Source of the DNA: Penicillium oxalicum
Taxonomy: Eukaryota; Ascomycota; Eurotiomycetes; Eurotiales; Aspergillaceae
NCBI RefSeq assembly: GCF_001723175.1
Contig: NC_064654.1
Coordinates: 1 to 64,000 of the forward strand
Reading direction: 5' to 3'
DNA: 64,000 bases
Under the pieces are notes generated by a model. That model searched no databases, had not been told where the DNA came from, and saw nothing but the letters and a program-made list of their open reading frames with translations. How positions within the stretch are numbered: the stretch's first letter is position 1; the number at the start of each line of letters is the position of its first letter. Of this stretch, positions 24,136 to 37,500 are shown piece by piece. Position numbers and translations under genes: made by a program.

Positions 24136-24998
24136 TGTGAAGGATGTTCCGCAAATAGCGTATACTATTCTTGATTTCGGAGGCCTGAGCATATCCAAGT
24201 TTACTTTTTGTTTTTTATCAGCGGCAAGGCACATCATTATACCGGTAAGAAACCAAAATATGCCAGGCACTCGACTCTACAAATTGCTGGGCTTCCAGGG
24301 GCTGAGTCGGTCACTCTAAGTCCCATCCTTCGACATATTCATCCAATCATTCATTCTATCAATATCAACTGTACGGAAGCTGCTGTTCGGTGATGTGACT
24401 CTGGTCGCCAATTCGGCTGTGGCTGCTGAGCTTCGTCGGAAGTATAATGGCTAGGTAAAGGTGGTCTTGAGCCAAGACTGGACACCTACATCCAACGCCC
24501 AGACCTGGGGTGGTGATCCGTAGTATAGACGTACAAAACATCTGCTTCTTCCATAGAATACGTTTTCTTCGGAGCTACTTCATTGACTCCTCAAGATGCT
24601 CGAAAAGTGTATTATAAATCCTGAACACAAGATGTGCTGTTATATCCCGAGTCTTTGAGAGTGCTTGTGTGTATTTAAGGAATAGCTCCGTGAGATAAAG
24701 AAGATAGGCAATCTAACGCCATTCTTCCTTGTCTAATAATGTAAGGGTAAAGGCTATCTAGAGGAGAATGCCAGTTGATCACGTAGAGAGGCCGGTAACA
24801 AAAGGGTACCGTAATGGGAGCGGAATAGGAGTGAATCAAATTGTCATGTACTGATAACAAAAAACTGAATTTTGAGGGGATTCAGACAAGGACTCAAAGG
24901 AGGGGCCTTAAATGCTAAGTCCAGGTCTCGCGGCCTGATCGCGGCCCAACATTGTGCCTGAGCTATAGCCCACTGAGATTCCATGCCCAACGGCAGGG
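24136..24998. other. No recognisable gene
   Basis: Ordinary base composition. A short frame near 24380-24450 (FGDVTLVANSAVAAELRRKYNG) looks protein-like but is isolated and I cannot place it. The rest shows nothing beyond random short frames. Confidence 0.45.
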
Positions 24999-25735
24999 TG
25001 TTACGGACCTCAAAGAAGCGCGGGGGCCGCAGTTATTTGAGTGACGACTGAGGACCAATCATTCTGCGGACACTAGGGAATAGCGTTGTCACGTGCGTTT
25101 CGGTATACTTGGGCGTGCCCCGAGGGACCCGAGGAGGAGACATCCAGGGCAGGCACCAGAAGCAGCCTACAGCTAACCGACACAAACGATACCCTCCTAC
25201 TCTATGAGACGGTTAGCGCGACGCAGGAAACGGCCGCTATTTTACTAGCACCGGAATTACACCCCAAGTACGAGTGACTAGTAACTTATCACGTAACTAT
25301 ATCCTATTAGTGATAGGATAGACTCATCGGTGATAAGTCCTGGCGCATCAGTGATAAGTCTCGACTCATCAGTGATAGGAAGGACTGGATATATAAGGAC
25401 ACTCTTTTTAGCATTATGTATTTAGTTCTTCGCGATCAATTGCACATTGTTACTTGGTTCTACCTTGAAGCACTTTGCACTCCACGGTTCATCTCTAAGA
25501 CAAATCCAACCTACAGGTAGGGGATTCACTCAGTGGTAACACTTAGTGATTGACCTACTTAGCGCGCACCTCTGGCACGTCTTGCAAGACACTCAACAGG
25601 ATCCAACCCGCAGTAAAGCTTTGCGAAGCAACGGTACGATTGAGAGACCAGGTCTTGGGATTGGAAGTTAGGATAGCAGGCAAGTATCGGCCCAGGACGT
25701 TCTAACTCACAGTGACCAGTCGGCACCGCGTAACA
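24999..25735 (+). mobile_element. Solo LTR, 737 bp, with perfect 5-bp target duplication
   Basis: Starts TGTTACGG and ends CGTAACA (inverted termini). It is flanked by CAGGG on both sides (24994-24998 and 25736-25740). It is the nearly unmutated counterpart of the RIP-mutated LTR at 3280-4016, with exactly the same length. It contains a TATATAAGG box near 25390. Confidence 0.93.
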
Positions 25736-25740
25736 CAGGG

Positions 25741-26399
25741 ATTCTGTCATGGTCGGGGGAATCTCCTCGCCTGACCATTTAGTAAGGCAACCTCCATGAT
25801 TTCCTTCACAAATAATATCTATTTGCAATTATATTCCTCGTAGAATAGTATAAAGGACGCCTGTAAGCGTTTCGCACGACGAAGTATAAGAAATATTGAA
25901 TTCTGCTTAGACTTTATATCCTAAATCGGTAGAAGTTTCTCTGCGTTGGTTGCGATCTATAGTCTGTTGAACGCTTCCCGTCGATGAAGGCTTACACGAA
26001 TAAAGGCTACGAGGTAGCGAACCCTATGTAAGGTATAGGAGATTTCCCGTGTCTGATACCGCGCAATTGCCTTCGCTAGTACTAATTGCCGGTAGATTTA
26101 TTTCGTCTCTGTAGTATTATTCAATAGGACTGCTTTGATACGATTAAGCAGCTAATCCAAGCTAAGTTGAATAATATTGAGATCCCGGAAGGGTAGTCAC
26201 GTAAGCCAAGGCTTACATGAGTACCCCCGTTTAGCCCTATATAGTTATGAGGACTACTAGTCTAGTCCTATAGAGGTTCAGATCAGAGTAAAGGTCCTAA
26301 GGTAACCCTAGGTATATGATTCAGGCTAATCGCTAAGGAACTAAGGTAGCTGCTTCTATAAGTAGTAGTTAGGGCCCGCGGGTACGGCGGGATATATGT
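25741..26399. other. Repeat-derived DNA with a 152-bp-LTR fragment
   Basis: Partly RIP-like sequence with no gene. 26177-26240 is the first 60 bp or so of the 152-bp LTR family (GATCCCGGAAGGGTAGTCACG). The remainder is not recognised. Confidence 0.55.
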
Positions 26400-26640
26400 T
26401 AGTGTCACGGCGTAAGTCATGCGTAGTGACCCAAGACGATTCCCGGTCGAATCTACCCCGCGTTAACCTAGGGTAACAACCCCAAGGGCTCTATATAGGG
26501 CTATAGGGACTCGGTACGCGGAACCTCTATATATATGTTATAGAAACTAGTAAAGCCTACCCGGACCCTAGGATTCAGTCTTTGAAATCAGACCCTATAG
26601 ACTTAGACTCTCTACCTAGCTAATAGGTTCTCTGTCCTGC
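26400..26640 (-). repeat. Dispersed repeat X, inverted copy
   Basis: The reverse complement matches 40443-40680 and the split copy at 53990-54101/54553-54720 (landmarks: GACAGAGAACC, AGTCTATAGGGTCT, and ACTTGCGCCGTGACA at the far end). No coding potential. Probably part of an LTR-type element. Confidence 0.75.
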
Positions 26641-26759
26641 GCTATAGATCTCTTAATAATTACTAAATCTTCCTATTTAGCTACCTAGAGAAGAAATATC
26701 TATACCGACGACCCGTTAATAATCCGCCCGTTATTAGGGGGTCTGTATCGCAGGACAGA

Positions 26760-27766
26760 TGTTACGCGGTGCCGACTGGTCACTGTAAGTTAGAACGTCC
26801 CGGGCCGATACTTGCCTACTATCCTAACTTCCAATCTCAAGACTTGGTCTCTTAATCGTACTGTTGCTTCGCAAAGCCTTACTACGGGTTGGATCCTATT
26901 AAGTGTCTTGCAAGTGGAATCCTACCATGCCGTTACTCACTGGTTAATCCATTAGGCCAAAAGGTCTAAGCCAAACCATCTGTTAGGATGGTTTGTCCTG
27001 CAACGGTATATATAGATGAGTGGTCCCGCATCAATATCCAAGGATGGCCATATCCTTCCTTCCGGGACCACACAAGACGTGCCAGAGGTGCGCGCTAAGT
27101 AGGTTAATCACTAAGTGTTACCACTAAGTAAATCCTCTACCTATAGGTTGGGTTTGTCTTAGAGTTAAACCGTGGAGTGCAAAGTGCTTTAAGGTAGTAA
27201 CTAAGTAACAATATGTAATTGATCGCGAAGAACTAGATATATAATGCTAAAAAGAGTGTCCTTATATATCCAGTCCTTCCTATTACTTGATAAGTCTCGA
27301 CTTATTAAGCGATATATTAGGGCTTATTATCCGATAAGTCCTTCTTCCGTAATCCTAACGCTAAGGGCTTATTACCCGATAAGTCTGCCTTTCGTAACTT
27401 TAGCGTAAACAAGGCGCGTTACGTACTACCGCGGGCTTACCTCGTTCTCGCGGGTATTAGTATCGTGGGATCACCCGCGGTTTCCTACGAACTATAGGCG
27501 TTAGTATAATAATCTCGTCCCCGTGACGTCCCCTATCGTGGGGTAGCGTTTGTCGCACGGCCTGCTCCGTCCTAGGACGGTCAGTCCTATACCGTGGCCT
27601 TCGTAGCGGGTCTGAAGTTATCGCGTATCCTTTGACGACAGTGGGAGCGCTATGGTTTCGGCTATGTTCCTTGCACGTGACCTTCGGGCGGTCATGGCCG
27701 CGGAACGGTTGGCTCTTGATGGCCCATTTGTAGGTTGCGACCCCTCATGTCGCAGGGTTCGTAACA
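26760..27766 (-). mobile_element. Diverged, longer LTR of the 737-bp family, inverted, with nested insertion
   Basis: Starts TGTTACGCGG and ends GGTTCGTAACA. 26760-27300 is the reverse complement of the last 400 bp of the 737-bp LTR; 27300-27766 has diverged from it. It is split by a 158-bp insertion (26915-27072). No clear target duplication. Confidence 0.75.
26915..27072. mobile_element. 158-bp TG..CA insertion (solo-LTR-like) with 4-bp duplication
   Basis: Begins TGGAATCC and ends GGGACCACA. CAAG on both sides (26911-26914 and 27073-27076) is the target duplication. An 8-bp inverted repeat (AAACCATC/GATGGTTT) lies inside. A partial reverse copy lies at 53785-53881. Confidence 0.8.
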
Positions 27767-27842
27767 ATAAGCTCCCACACCTAATTCCAGTCTAGTAGAC
27801 TTGAATTACTCCCATAGGATAGAACATACGGTGGTCGCAGGG

Positions 27843-28256
27843 ATGGATGAATCACTCACCGATGGTATTGTTGAGATTGGCATAGAGATGATTAAACGAG
27901 CCTCTCTCCCAGTTCCTCCTGACCTGTCGATGCTCCTTGCTCGTTGGCCCTCCAAATTCGCAGATAAGGTGCTTCTGCTATCTTTAAAACCACTCCAAAA
28001 CTTGGCTGCTCTACTCGGTATCTTCGCGGCGCTGATTGAGCTCCAGGGGCTGATCGCAGAAGCCCCTAATGTCGGACTTCTTTCGCCGGAGAGTTACGCT
28101 CATTTACAAGTTCTTGTTCGTCGGCATTACCACTATTTGCAAGAGTGCCGGCAATACATATCCACAGATGAGACGCTGCTAACGGATTATTCGTATGGGT
28201 ATGCTATGGCGAAAGCAGAGACTGGCAACTGTGTCAAGGCTAATGTACAGAAATAG
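27843..28256 (+). CDS. Hypothetical protein, probably N-terminally truncated
   Basis: 137-codon open frame starting MDESLTDGIVEIG. The frame is also open upstream to 27801, close to the LTR end at 27766. The composition is protein-like, with a leucine-rich middle (KVLLLSLKPLQNLAALLGIFAAL, about residues 39-61). I do not recognise a family. Its position immediately downstream of a retroelement boundary suggests the 5' part of a gene was lost. It may be non-functional. Confidence 0.4.
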   Translation: MDESLTDGIVEIGIEMIKRASLPVPPDLSMLLARWPSKFADKVLLLSLKPLQNLAALLGIFAALIELQGLIAEAPNVGLLSPESYAHLQVLVRRHYHYLQECRQYISTDETLLTDYSYGYAMAKAETGNCVKANVQK

Positions 28257-29027
28257 AGCAGAAATCAATAGAAAGAGGCCTTGTGTCGTGTATTACGGAA
28301 CTACGCAGGCGGGATAGTAATAATAGTTGTAAAATCAATTATCCCTATCTGGCTATCTCTACGGAGTATGTACGAGTTGATATGCGGGTGTAAAGATAAA
28401 ATCTACTTGCACGGTAGAAGGCCTGTCAGTCAGGTAAGGAAGAAAGTAACAAGTCAAATTGGCAAAAACTGTTTCTTGAGGAACCCTCAAGAACCAAACG
28501 AGGTACTCTATCTTACATGATCCTCTACATGGAGTACTCGGAGATCCTCCGAGTCCCGAGTAGCCTGCCTCGACATTAAAACGAGGGGCGTACATGAGAA
28601 AGATTCAGCTGAATGCAAGAGAGGTTCAGCTGAAAGAGGGACATGCAGTTGGTGTAACAATATTGAGGTCTCCATGTCTGTGGTGTCTGTCGATCTCGCC
28701 TCACCGCTGATTGCCCCGCGGTGAGGTGTCGATTCCCCTGAGGAATGCTGTCAGTTGGAAACAGCATCATGCAGAAAAAATCGTAAAAGCAGGAGATATA
28801 TATCAAAAACATGTATTCAATGCGATTGGTGACTCAAGCGTAGATTACTGTATTGCTTTCTCTTTATCTGCATTACAGCATACTAATGCCTGCAAGCTTT
28901 GCAAAGTGCCGGACAAAGGGGTATTTCCGTATACTCCGTGCGGAATAGGTATATAGTATTTCGCATTTCGCATTTGGTCTCCATAACTTGGATTACGTCA
29001 AGACCTTTGGCACAGTAGTCGATTGGA
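28257..29027. other. No recognisable gene
   Basis: Moderately AT-rich intergenic DNA with only short overlapping frames. It ends in the promoter of the secreted-protein gene. Confidence 0.5.
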
Positions 29028-29035
29028 TATAAATA
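29028..29035 (+). promoter_or_regulatory. TATA box of the secreted-protein gene
   Basis: TATAAATA about 100 bp ahead of the start codon at 29132, followed by a pyrimidine-rich leader (TTTCTCCTCC), typical of fungal promoters. Confidence 0.5.
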
Positions 29036-29131
29036 CCTACATTTCTCCTCCGGTTCCCTGTCCATTTGTCACTTCCCTCAAACCTCTACATATCAAGAAT
29101 CTTCTATTCTACACTTCCACTGTACAATACG

Positions 29132-29668
29132 ATGCGATCATCTGTTTTGATCGGCCTCTTTGCCGCTCTCTGCAACTCGGCGCATGGCCTGGTATTTCGT
29201 GATAATATCATACAAGTTGTTGACGGCAAATCACTTTACTTACTCCATGATGTTGAGAGTGCAAGAATTGTGAGACTTGGCGACAGGTCCTACGCTCAGG
29301 GCTGGGAATTCAATACCGACGGCCTTGCTGATGATGAAGCTGTCATCACATCTCTAAATTCCAACAACGCTCTCGTATGCCCGAGGCGTGGCAAATGCAA
29401 GCTAGACCTTGATGGATCCAAACAAACCTATCGGGTCGTTCAAGTTGACACGATAAACCACATTTTCACATTCCAAGACCTTGCCACGAAGCGCTACGTG
29501 TCCCGGAGACCTGATCTATCTCTTGAGCTGACCGACCATAAACCTTCTTCGATCTACTTTCAACTGGAAAAAATCCAGAGTGAGTATCTTCTCTTTAGTC
29601 TTAACTCTATTTCCATGCTAATGTAGATTTTGCTTTTAGACAAGGCGGAACAGCCCGAGCTAAGCTGA
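29132..29668 (+). CDS. Small secreted protein of unknown function
   Basis: Exon 29132-29579, a 60-bp intron (GTGAGT donor, GCTAAT branch site, TTTTAG acceptor) and a short exon 29640-29668 give 158 residues. The N-terminus MRSSVLIGLFAALCNSAHG is a clear signal peptide, so the product should enter the secretory pathway. The mature part has two cysteines in CPRRGKC and alternating hydrophobic stretches that could fold as a beta-trefoil (inference only). An upstream ATG at 29066 would bury the signal peptide, so I prefer 29132. It does not obviously belong to the biosynthetic set. Confidence 0.72.
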
Positions 29669-30496
29669 ATTGGTAGCCATGTTATTACTTGGCTGTGAAT
29701 AGTAAGATCGGACAACGCCCAAAATGACACCCGAAGATTGTCGACGTTAGTGGAAATAGAAAGAGTTACCCTATCGTGTTTGGGACAGAAGCACCTTCAA
29801 AGCAATTGCAGCATATTTTGCATGAATAGACAAACACCGCAAATGCGACGGCGGATATTACGGGCTAGTCCTGCTGCACAGTGTGTAGACAGTTCTTCGG
29901 TCAAAACGTACCTCAAGTATATTCCGCAGTCGTACCGTTAAAGTCTTACACGTGCTCGGACCTATAGGAGTACTTGCAAAGGGTACGCAGAAGGAGGGCC
30001 CTTAGTAGTGAGTCGGAGACGAACTACTGATTGGGTTGAATCTCGATTGAGTAGTCGACGTAAGCCTTAGGTCAAGTAAGTAAAGTAAACAAATAGGCAA
30101 TCTGATTGTGCCATTAGCAATCGACGGTAATTGAGTCGTGGTAAGCGACCTCCACTTACCGATTGCTCGCATGCTAGGGTCGTCATTCTAGTCGATAATC
30201 ACGCCAAATCCAGGCACTCGATCAATCCTTCTGCACGAGTTGCAGAGATGGCCATGAATATAACCATCTATGATTGATGGTCATGATTATTATTATGTGC
30301 TATTCATCCTGTTGGGCATCAGGGTGATCAGCATACATGCAGATTTATGATCATCCAGTTGCCCCTCCTGCCGATTTGATCTTGAACCGAGATCGATCAG
30401 GTCGACTATATAGGCAGTAGCGAGTTCCTTTCAGGGACGTCCTTGAGACAATTCCCTTTCAGTCTACCCTTCATCAACTCGATCACCACCTCCAAA
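29669..30496. other. No recognisable gene
   Basis: Ordinary composition with no conserved frame. The last 70 bp form the leader of the b561-like gene, ending CCAAAATGG at its start codon. Confidence 0.5.
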
Positions 30497-31390
30497 ATGG
30501 TGTCGGTCACAGACGAGTCTCGAGAGCAGGAACCCCTCCTAGGCTCGCCTAACTCAACCACGCAGAAGCAAGATGCTCATATTGCCTGGAATCTGATTAC
30601 TGGTCCGTACTGAACATATGGGTATATCTGTTGGCCATGGTTGACTGACTATGGTGTCCAATAGGCACTGCCAGTGTTGCACAGGCGGGGATCTGGACTG
30701 TAAGTACCTCTCAGGATGATTCAATAACGGATACAAGCGTACTTGAATACCTAACAGGTAAACAGTTGGTTGCTCTCGTCTGGTTCAAGGTCTTAGCTTT
30801 GCCCTTCGCTCTCTTCACGGGACATCCCGTAAGTGACTGCGGTCATGCTTGCCCATCGTCTTGTCTCTTGAACAATCCTATTTCTAGCTACTGGCCAGCA
30901 CCGCCCTCCTCCTGCAAGTCAGGCTGCTCTAATTCTCCAACCGACCGCCACTCCCGACCAGAAACTGCTGGGCACCCGCATCCACTATACCTTCCAGCTA
31001 CTCGGTATTCTGTGCTTCCTCAGTGCCTTCCTGATCATCGAGATAAACAAGGGCGACCACCCTCATTTCGTTTCTCCTCACAGTATCCTGGGTCTGGCCA
31101 CTATCAGCGCGATAATTCTCCAGGCCTCCGTCGGAGTCATCTAGTTCTTCTTCCCCGTCACAGTGCTTGGCAGCGTCGACGCTGGCAAGCGAGTCTTCAA
31201 ATATCATCGCTGGTCTGGATATGTTTTGCTCCTGCTGGAGGTTTCGGCTGTCGTGGCGGCGACCCAGACACCCTACAACCTGAATGCCATCCACATTCCC
31301 ACAAGGGGTGTGGTCATCGCGATCATTCTGGTATTACTGGGGGTGGGTGCGAGGATCAAGAAAAGTAAATTGGGACTGGGTGATGCTTAA
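30497..31390 (+). pseudogene. Cytochrome b561/ferric-reductase-like membrane protein, decayed
   Basis: Exons 30497-30602, 30665-30699, 30766-30828 and 30888-31390 are recognisable. The frames encode several membrane helices and the His-bearing segments of eukaryotic b561 proteins (RIHYTFQLLG, HPHFVSPHSILG, FKYHRWSGY), ending with a stop at 31388. Two lesions break it. A 1-nt loss near 30918 shifts the frame between LLASTALLLQV and QAALILQPT, and an in-frame TAG lies at 31142-31144 where relatives tend to have Gln. The TAG fits a CAG-to-TAG RIP-type change. Intact members move electrons across membranes, often from ascorbate to ferric iron. A sequencing error could explain the frameshift but not both lesions. 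Confidence 0.8.
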
Positions 31391-31743
31391 ATTGGGAGAC
31401 TGAGATAAGGACCAGAAAGAAATTTGCAGTTTTACGTTAGCTATGCCTTGGACATGACCGTGATGAATACATGAGATTTCACAGGTTGATCCATATTCGT
31501 CTTCAATTAATTACATAGCAATAATAGCACAAGAATAGATGAAAACAAAGTCTGTAGCTTCATATATACTCCGTACTGGCACAGCTCTCGATGGGCGTGA
31601 TGGCCCCACTCCAAACCCGCCCAAAGACTCATCTCCACTCCTTCACCTTCTCCGACGGCTTCTTCTTCCATCCGCCTTCGCTAATGGCACCCTCTCCCTC
31701 CCCCTATATCTACTTCAATTGCAGATTGAGCCCCTGAAATGCG
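31391..31743. other. Spacer between two pseudogenes
   Basis: 3' flank of the b561-like gene and pyrimidine-rich 5' flank of the seryl-tRNA synthetase copy (CTTCACCTTCTCC, CTCCCTCCCCC). The original ATG of the synthetase may lie near 31739 (AATGCGTTGCC) but is out of frame or altered. Confidence 0.5.
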
Positions 31744-33309
<1,566 letters not shown>

Positions 33310-34801
33310 CATGGCGTATGAATGCTGGGAGGTGAAGTTTCTCCATTCTGTATTTTGTATATTATTGTAGTAAAACTGGGGGATGCGTATATGATATATA
33401 CTTAGATAATGGACAAGATCAAGGCTGAATAAATCATGGCCATTCTGGGCTTCTCGTAAATTTTCCCTTGATAGCTTCCACGACATATCAGATCTCAATC
33501 CATCGTACTGATACAAGACTCTTCAGGATATCCCTACCACTTAATGTATTGGATTGAACTAGGTACTCCAGGCAAAAAAGACGAAGTGGCCACCTCCCAT
33601 TTGGCATGTTATTGTACACGGACGAAGTTCTGTGCCTGCAAATGAATACAAGTGGTTGGTGGTATAATTAGCACACCGCAAAGAAAGAGAGAAGTGAGAG
33701 AACGAGAGACGATCTAAATACACGAGGGACGCCTGCGGCAGCAGGCATCAAACAACAGGCATCAAGCATCACCACATGTGAATCCTCACAATATCTACTT
33801 TCAAACATTTGGACACGGCGATCAAAAGTTGATCAAGGGATTGACATCCTTCTTCCAACAGCAAGGCTGGACAAAGATTGCCCAGTCTTAAGAAACGAAC
33901 CTACGATCTTGGTAGTAGGTGTTCTCCTTGGTACAGTTCACAGTTCCTTCCGTGTAAAGATGCTAATGGCCGCAACTTAAAGTCCAATGGCAGATTTTAA
34001 GCGACTGAACAAGATCCACACGTTGGTATTGTTTTCCTATCTCAACAGTCCTTCTGTGAGGGTTCATCTGCAGTCGTTTGAGACTGGCGAATGGGATGTG
34101 TAAGTATTTATGCGCTTTACTCGGGGGAAGACTGCGCTAATGACATCAAAGCCAAGTTGGTCAGCGCCTCTAGCTTTTGCTTCATGACTCTGTGGATCGC
34201 CTCTGATCATGCATTAAATCATTTTGGGAATTACAGAGCTTGTCAGTCAGTTACAGCGTTAGACCTGCTTTATTGGGGTATTGCCTGTCCTTACGATTGT
34301 CTTCGGTATCTTGTTGATAAGCACTAGACGTGGCTACCAAATAACTAGCTAGATTCAGCTAAATTAATAAGATCTATCTTACCATTTGAAAGAGACAAGC
34401 GCTTGATGCTATACGCAGATTCCCAGAGTTTACCGATACACGCGCGTGCCGTTGCCGAAGCCCTTGCTGGCGCCGCGGGCAGCTCTTTCCAACTCAGGCT
34501 TGAAGGCCAAGGAGCCTTCAAGCATGGCCGAGCCGCGGTTGACTCTGTCCACTTCTTAGTAAGATCGGGGACGACCTCCATCACATCATTGTGTGCGGTA
34601 TCGGTCGCTTCCTAGTTCAGGTATAGTATCATGATTCGGTGAGTGATGCCCCAGCTCTTGTCATCGTCACATACTGTGAATAGCCTGTTGTGTACAATCA
34701 AGCAAATAGTATGAGAAAACAAAGACAAAGCTGGAGCTATAGACGGGATATGTAATTACATACTCCGCCAGCCACCTACATTTTCCCCACTCTGTCCAAC
34801 A
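33310..34801. other. No recognisable gene
   Basis: Ordinary composition. Overlapping frames on both strands at 34345-34615 have no family resemblance. 33735-33770 has short AGGCATCAA repeats. Nothing else seen. Confidence 0.45.
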
Positions 34802-34955
34802 CTTGCAAAATCTACCGGCGCTAGTGTATTGTAATGCAGACACAGAAAACTCAATCTATGCCAAAGTCAAAGTATTGCATTGAGTACAGGTGTTTTGTTA
34901 TTTATTTCCGGCATACAAGTGGAGCTGTGGGGTTTGCAACCCTGTCGCCAGAGGG
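34802..34955 (+). repeat. Dispersed 150-bp upstream element, copy C
   Basis: Matches copies A and B: TTGCAAAATCTACCGGCGC at the left and CCGGCATACAAGTGGAGC plus GGTTTGCAACCCTGTCGCC at the right. The nearest downstream gene, the multicopper oxidase, starts 2.5 kb away. Confidence 0.8.
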
Positions 34956-37428
34956 GGAAAGAGCTATGTGACACAAAATTTAGCTAAAAAATTTCAAAAA
35001 CTCTTTAATTCCAAAGGACCAGGCAGGGTAAATGAAATCATCCGTCGATCCATCCATCCACAGTTGCACAAGTGCCGACAACATCTAAAGGCGATCGGTT
35101 TTCAGCCAGCCACGCAGCCAGGTAAATAAGGGAGAAGAATGTAAAAGGCTACTCCCAGCTGAGGGCGATCCTCAATGTACTACTCATATGGGCACCATTG
35201 AAGATCAGATGGTGTCTGAACCTTGGAGGAAATCTCAAATGTTAAAGTAATCATTAAAATGATTGAGTGAAGAGTACAAATTTAGAGGAGTTCAATTCAA
35301 GTCAGCACCGTGGAGGTGAGTCTTGTTATAATGTAATTATACTTTTGATCAAATCTTGGTTGTTGATCAGGCCAAGATTAAGTTTACATGGATGAGTCCG
35401 ATCTGGTTGCCGCAATCTGCTAATCCATGCCAGAGATCAGCCAATAGCAGTGGATCAGAAGATCCCTAATCTCATATTTATACAGCCACTGCATATTTAG
35501 TAAAGATCAATATTGCCAGTTTCCCCCATGCTTTGACTCCTTTCAGGCTCGACAACAAAAGAAAAATAGATGATAAAAGATCAGATAAATCGATTTCGAA
35601 AATTATTTTGAGATACATGTCTATTCCGCCTTCTACGGTATACAGTGGTGCTAATAACTTTAACACCGTAAAAGTAGGCGACGTGCCGATGATCCGTCAA
35701 CATGCAAACTCGAGCGATCTGGCGATATTTCAGTGACACGTCACCACCTTTTACATCAGCTCCAGAGGGAGCACTATGTTCCGGATATCATTACCTGACA
35801 CTGCTTTTAACCCAGTTAATAACAGCCACGGTTGTGACCGCCGTGGTCCGCCCGCGATGATCCGTCAGATTTCATACTCTGATCTATTTACACCGGACAG
35901 AATATCATCTGAATCTCTGGTTCCTGTGCCGGGGTAGTGATTGGTGAAAAAGGGGGGAGGTAATACACTGATCCGCTCCTTCACTTATGAGGACACAGTG
36001 ATCATCGCTAACGCAAGGGATGAACTGAACCACAACCAATCACCGGCATTGCTGCAGACACAAAATTCATAGACACGGCTCTAACCTTTGAACACGCTGA
36101 CAATGACGGTATTAAAGTTATGGCTATCATGATTATTGATCTGAGTACCCTTAACATGTGGCTGTTTCTGGTAAATACGAAACATAGGTGACTGCAGTCA
36201 GTAAAAAGCCGGTATTTAAATGGGTGACGCGAATATGTACGCCGCCTGGTCGCTTCGCTCCCAGTCGGCCAGCCGTAGGCGAAGCGCGCCGACGGTTACT
36301 GCCTTAGCTTCACTTATATACCCCCGGCTTAATTCACTGAAGTCTCGAATCGACAACGGATCATTAATCAACGCACACGCTACAGGGGTCATTGTTCCAT
36401 TGTTACTTTTTTTTTCTCAAGAGGCGACTACAAAGTGAGAAGAAAGAGGCATGGCGCTCAGCTAGTCTTTGGGATACCCGAATTGTGCCTGAACGACGAT
36501 CCGTGATGCCGATCGACAGGATTGACGCTGCGACTGACCTGTAAGAGGGCAAATCCATATTCCCTCCCCAAAGTCTCAGCGCCGTAGCACTAGTGGTGAG
36601 TGAAAGCTTCCGTTTTGGTGGCGTGGAAGTAAGACATTGGGCGCATTCATTAACCTTCATCTCTGGCTGCACGGTGTTTCAATAACCCATTCCGGCCGAC
36701 ACCATAGGGCGATCATCGAGATCGCCACCGGGTTTCCCTGCTGACTGGTCCAACTCCCTGCAGAGGCTGTCGGCGAGGAAACTGCATTCGCCAAAGCACC
36801 AAGTCACTTAGCCAATGGACAGCGCAAAGAACCGATACTTCCTCAGCTACTCTGTACATCCTGAGGCCCGAGAACGAGCTGGTCGAGAAATGGAACTCGG
36901 GGGAGTAGCTGTGGCTGGTTAATATCGTGACATTCGGGATATATTAATCCTGTTTCCGAGATATTTGCCCATGCCAGCCATCACTGATTCTCAAGCAACA
37001 GCTTATTATTGCTATGTCATATTATCACATTTTATAACGATGTCATTGGATAGGAAAACCGTGAAAAATGTAAATGTTGGAAATCGGTATTACCGGCGGA
37101 TTTCCCTATTCGGATTCGTAAGAGATCAGCCGTGGCTTGCTAGGATCCGCGATACTAGTGGTAAACTATTCAAATGGTAGTGAGGGACACTTCAATTACG
37201 GGGAAATGAGCGAACGGGATCGTTTCCGCAATTTTGGCCCACAGGCGTGGATTTCCCTGGTATGTATATGTAAATCGCGAAGATGGGATCGGCGCCCAAT
37301 TCTTGTAGTTGAGAGAAAACGCTTGCAGCTCTCGTCCATGACACTGGATGTCAGATGACCGATGACAGGGAGCTGCAGTGGGTCCAGGTGTCTTGCAACT
37401 GCAGTAAATGAACGACCGGAGAGGATAA
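34956..37428. other. No recognisable gene
   Basis: Contains two short frames with a slightly bacterial look (35533-35736 and about 35776-35937), each with the phrase GATGATCCGTCA, but neither shows a known domain. 36240-36300 has a GC-rich imperfect inverted repeat. The 3' part is the promoter of the multicopper oxidase. Confidence 0.4.
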
Positions 37429-37435
37429 TATAAAG
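37429..37435 (+). promoter_or_regulatory. TATA box of the multicopper oxidase gene
   Basis: TATAAAG 66-72 bp upstream of the start codon at 37501, with a pyrimidine-rich leader (CTCTCCTCATTC) between. Confidence 0.5.
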
Positions 37436-37500
37436 GTGGCATGGGGTTGTACGGCTTAATCTGTCTCCCCTAGAGCATCTCTCCTCATTCAATCTTCAAT

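Noticed and set aside
30766..31368. 200-codon frame over the b561-like gene
   Set aside because: It is a wrong-frame reading. The conserved membrane segments and His motifs lie in other frames with consistent introns.
34345..34615. Open frames on both strands near 34.4 kb
   Set aside because: They overlap each other and show no recognisable family; GC-rich stretch without stops explains them.
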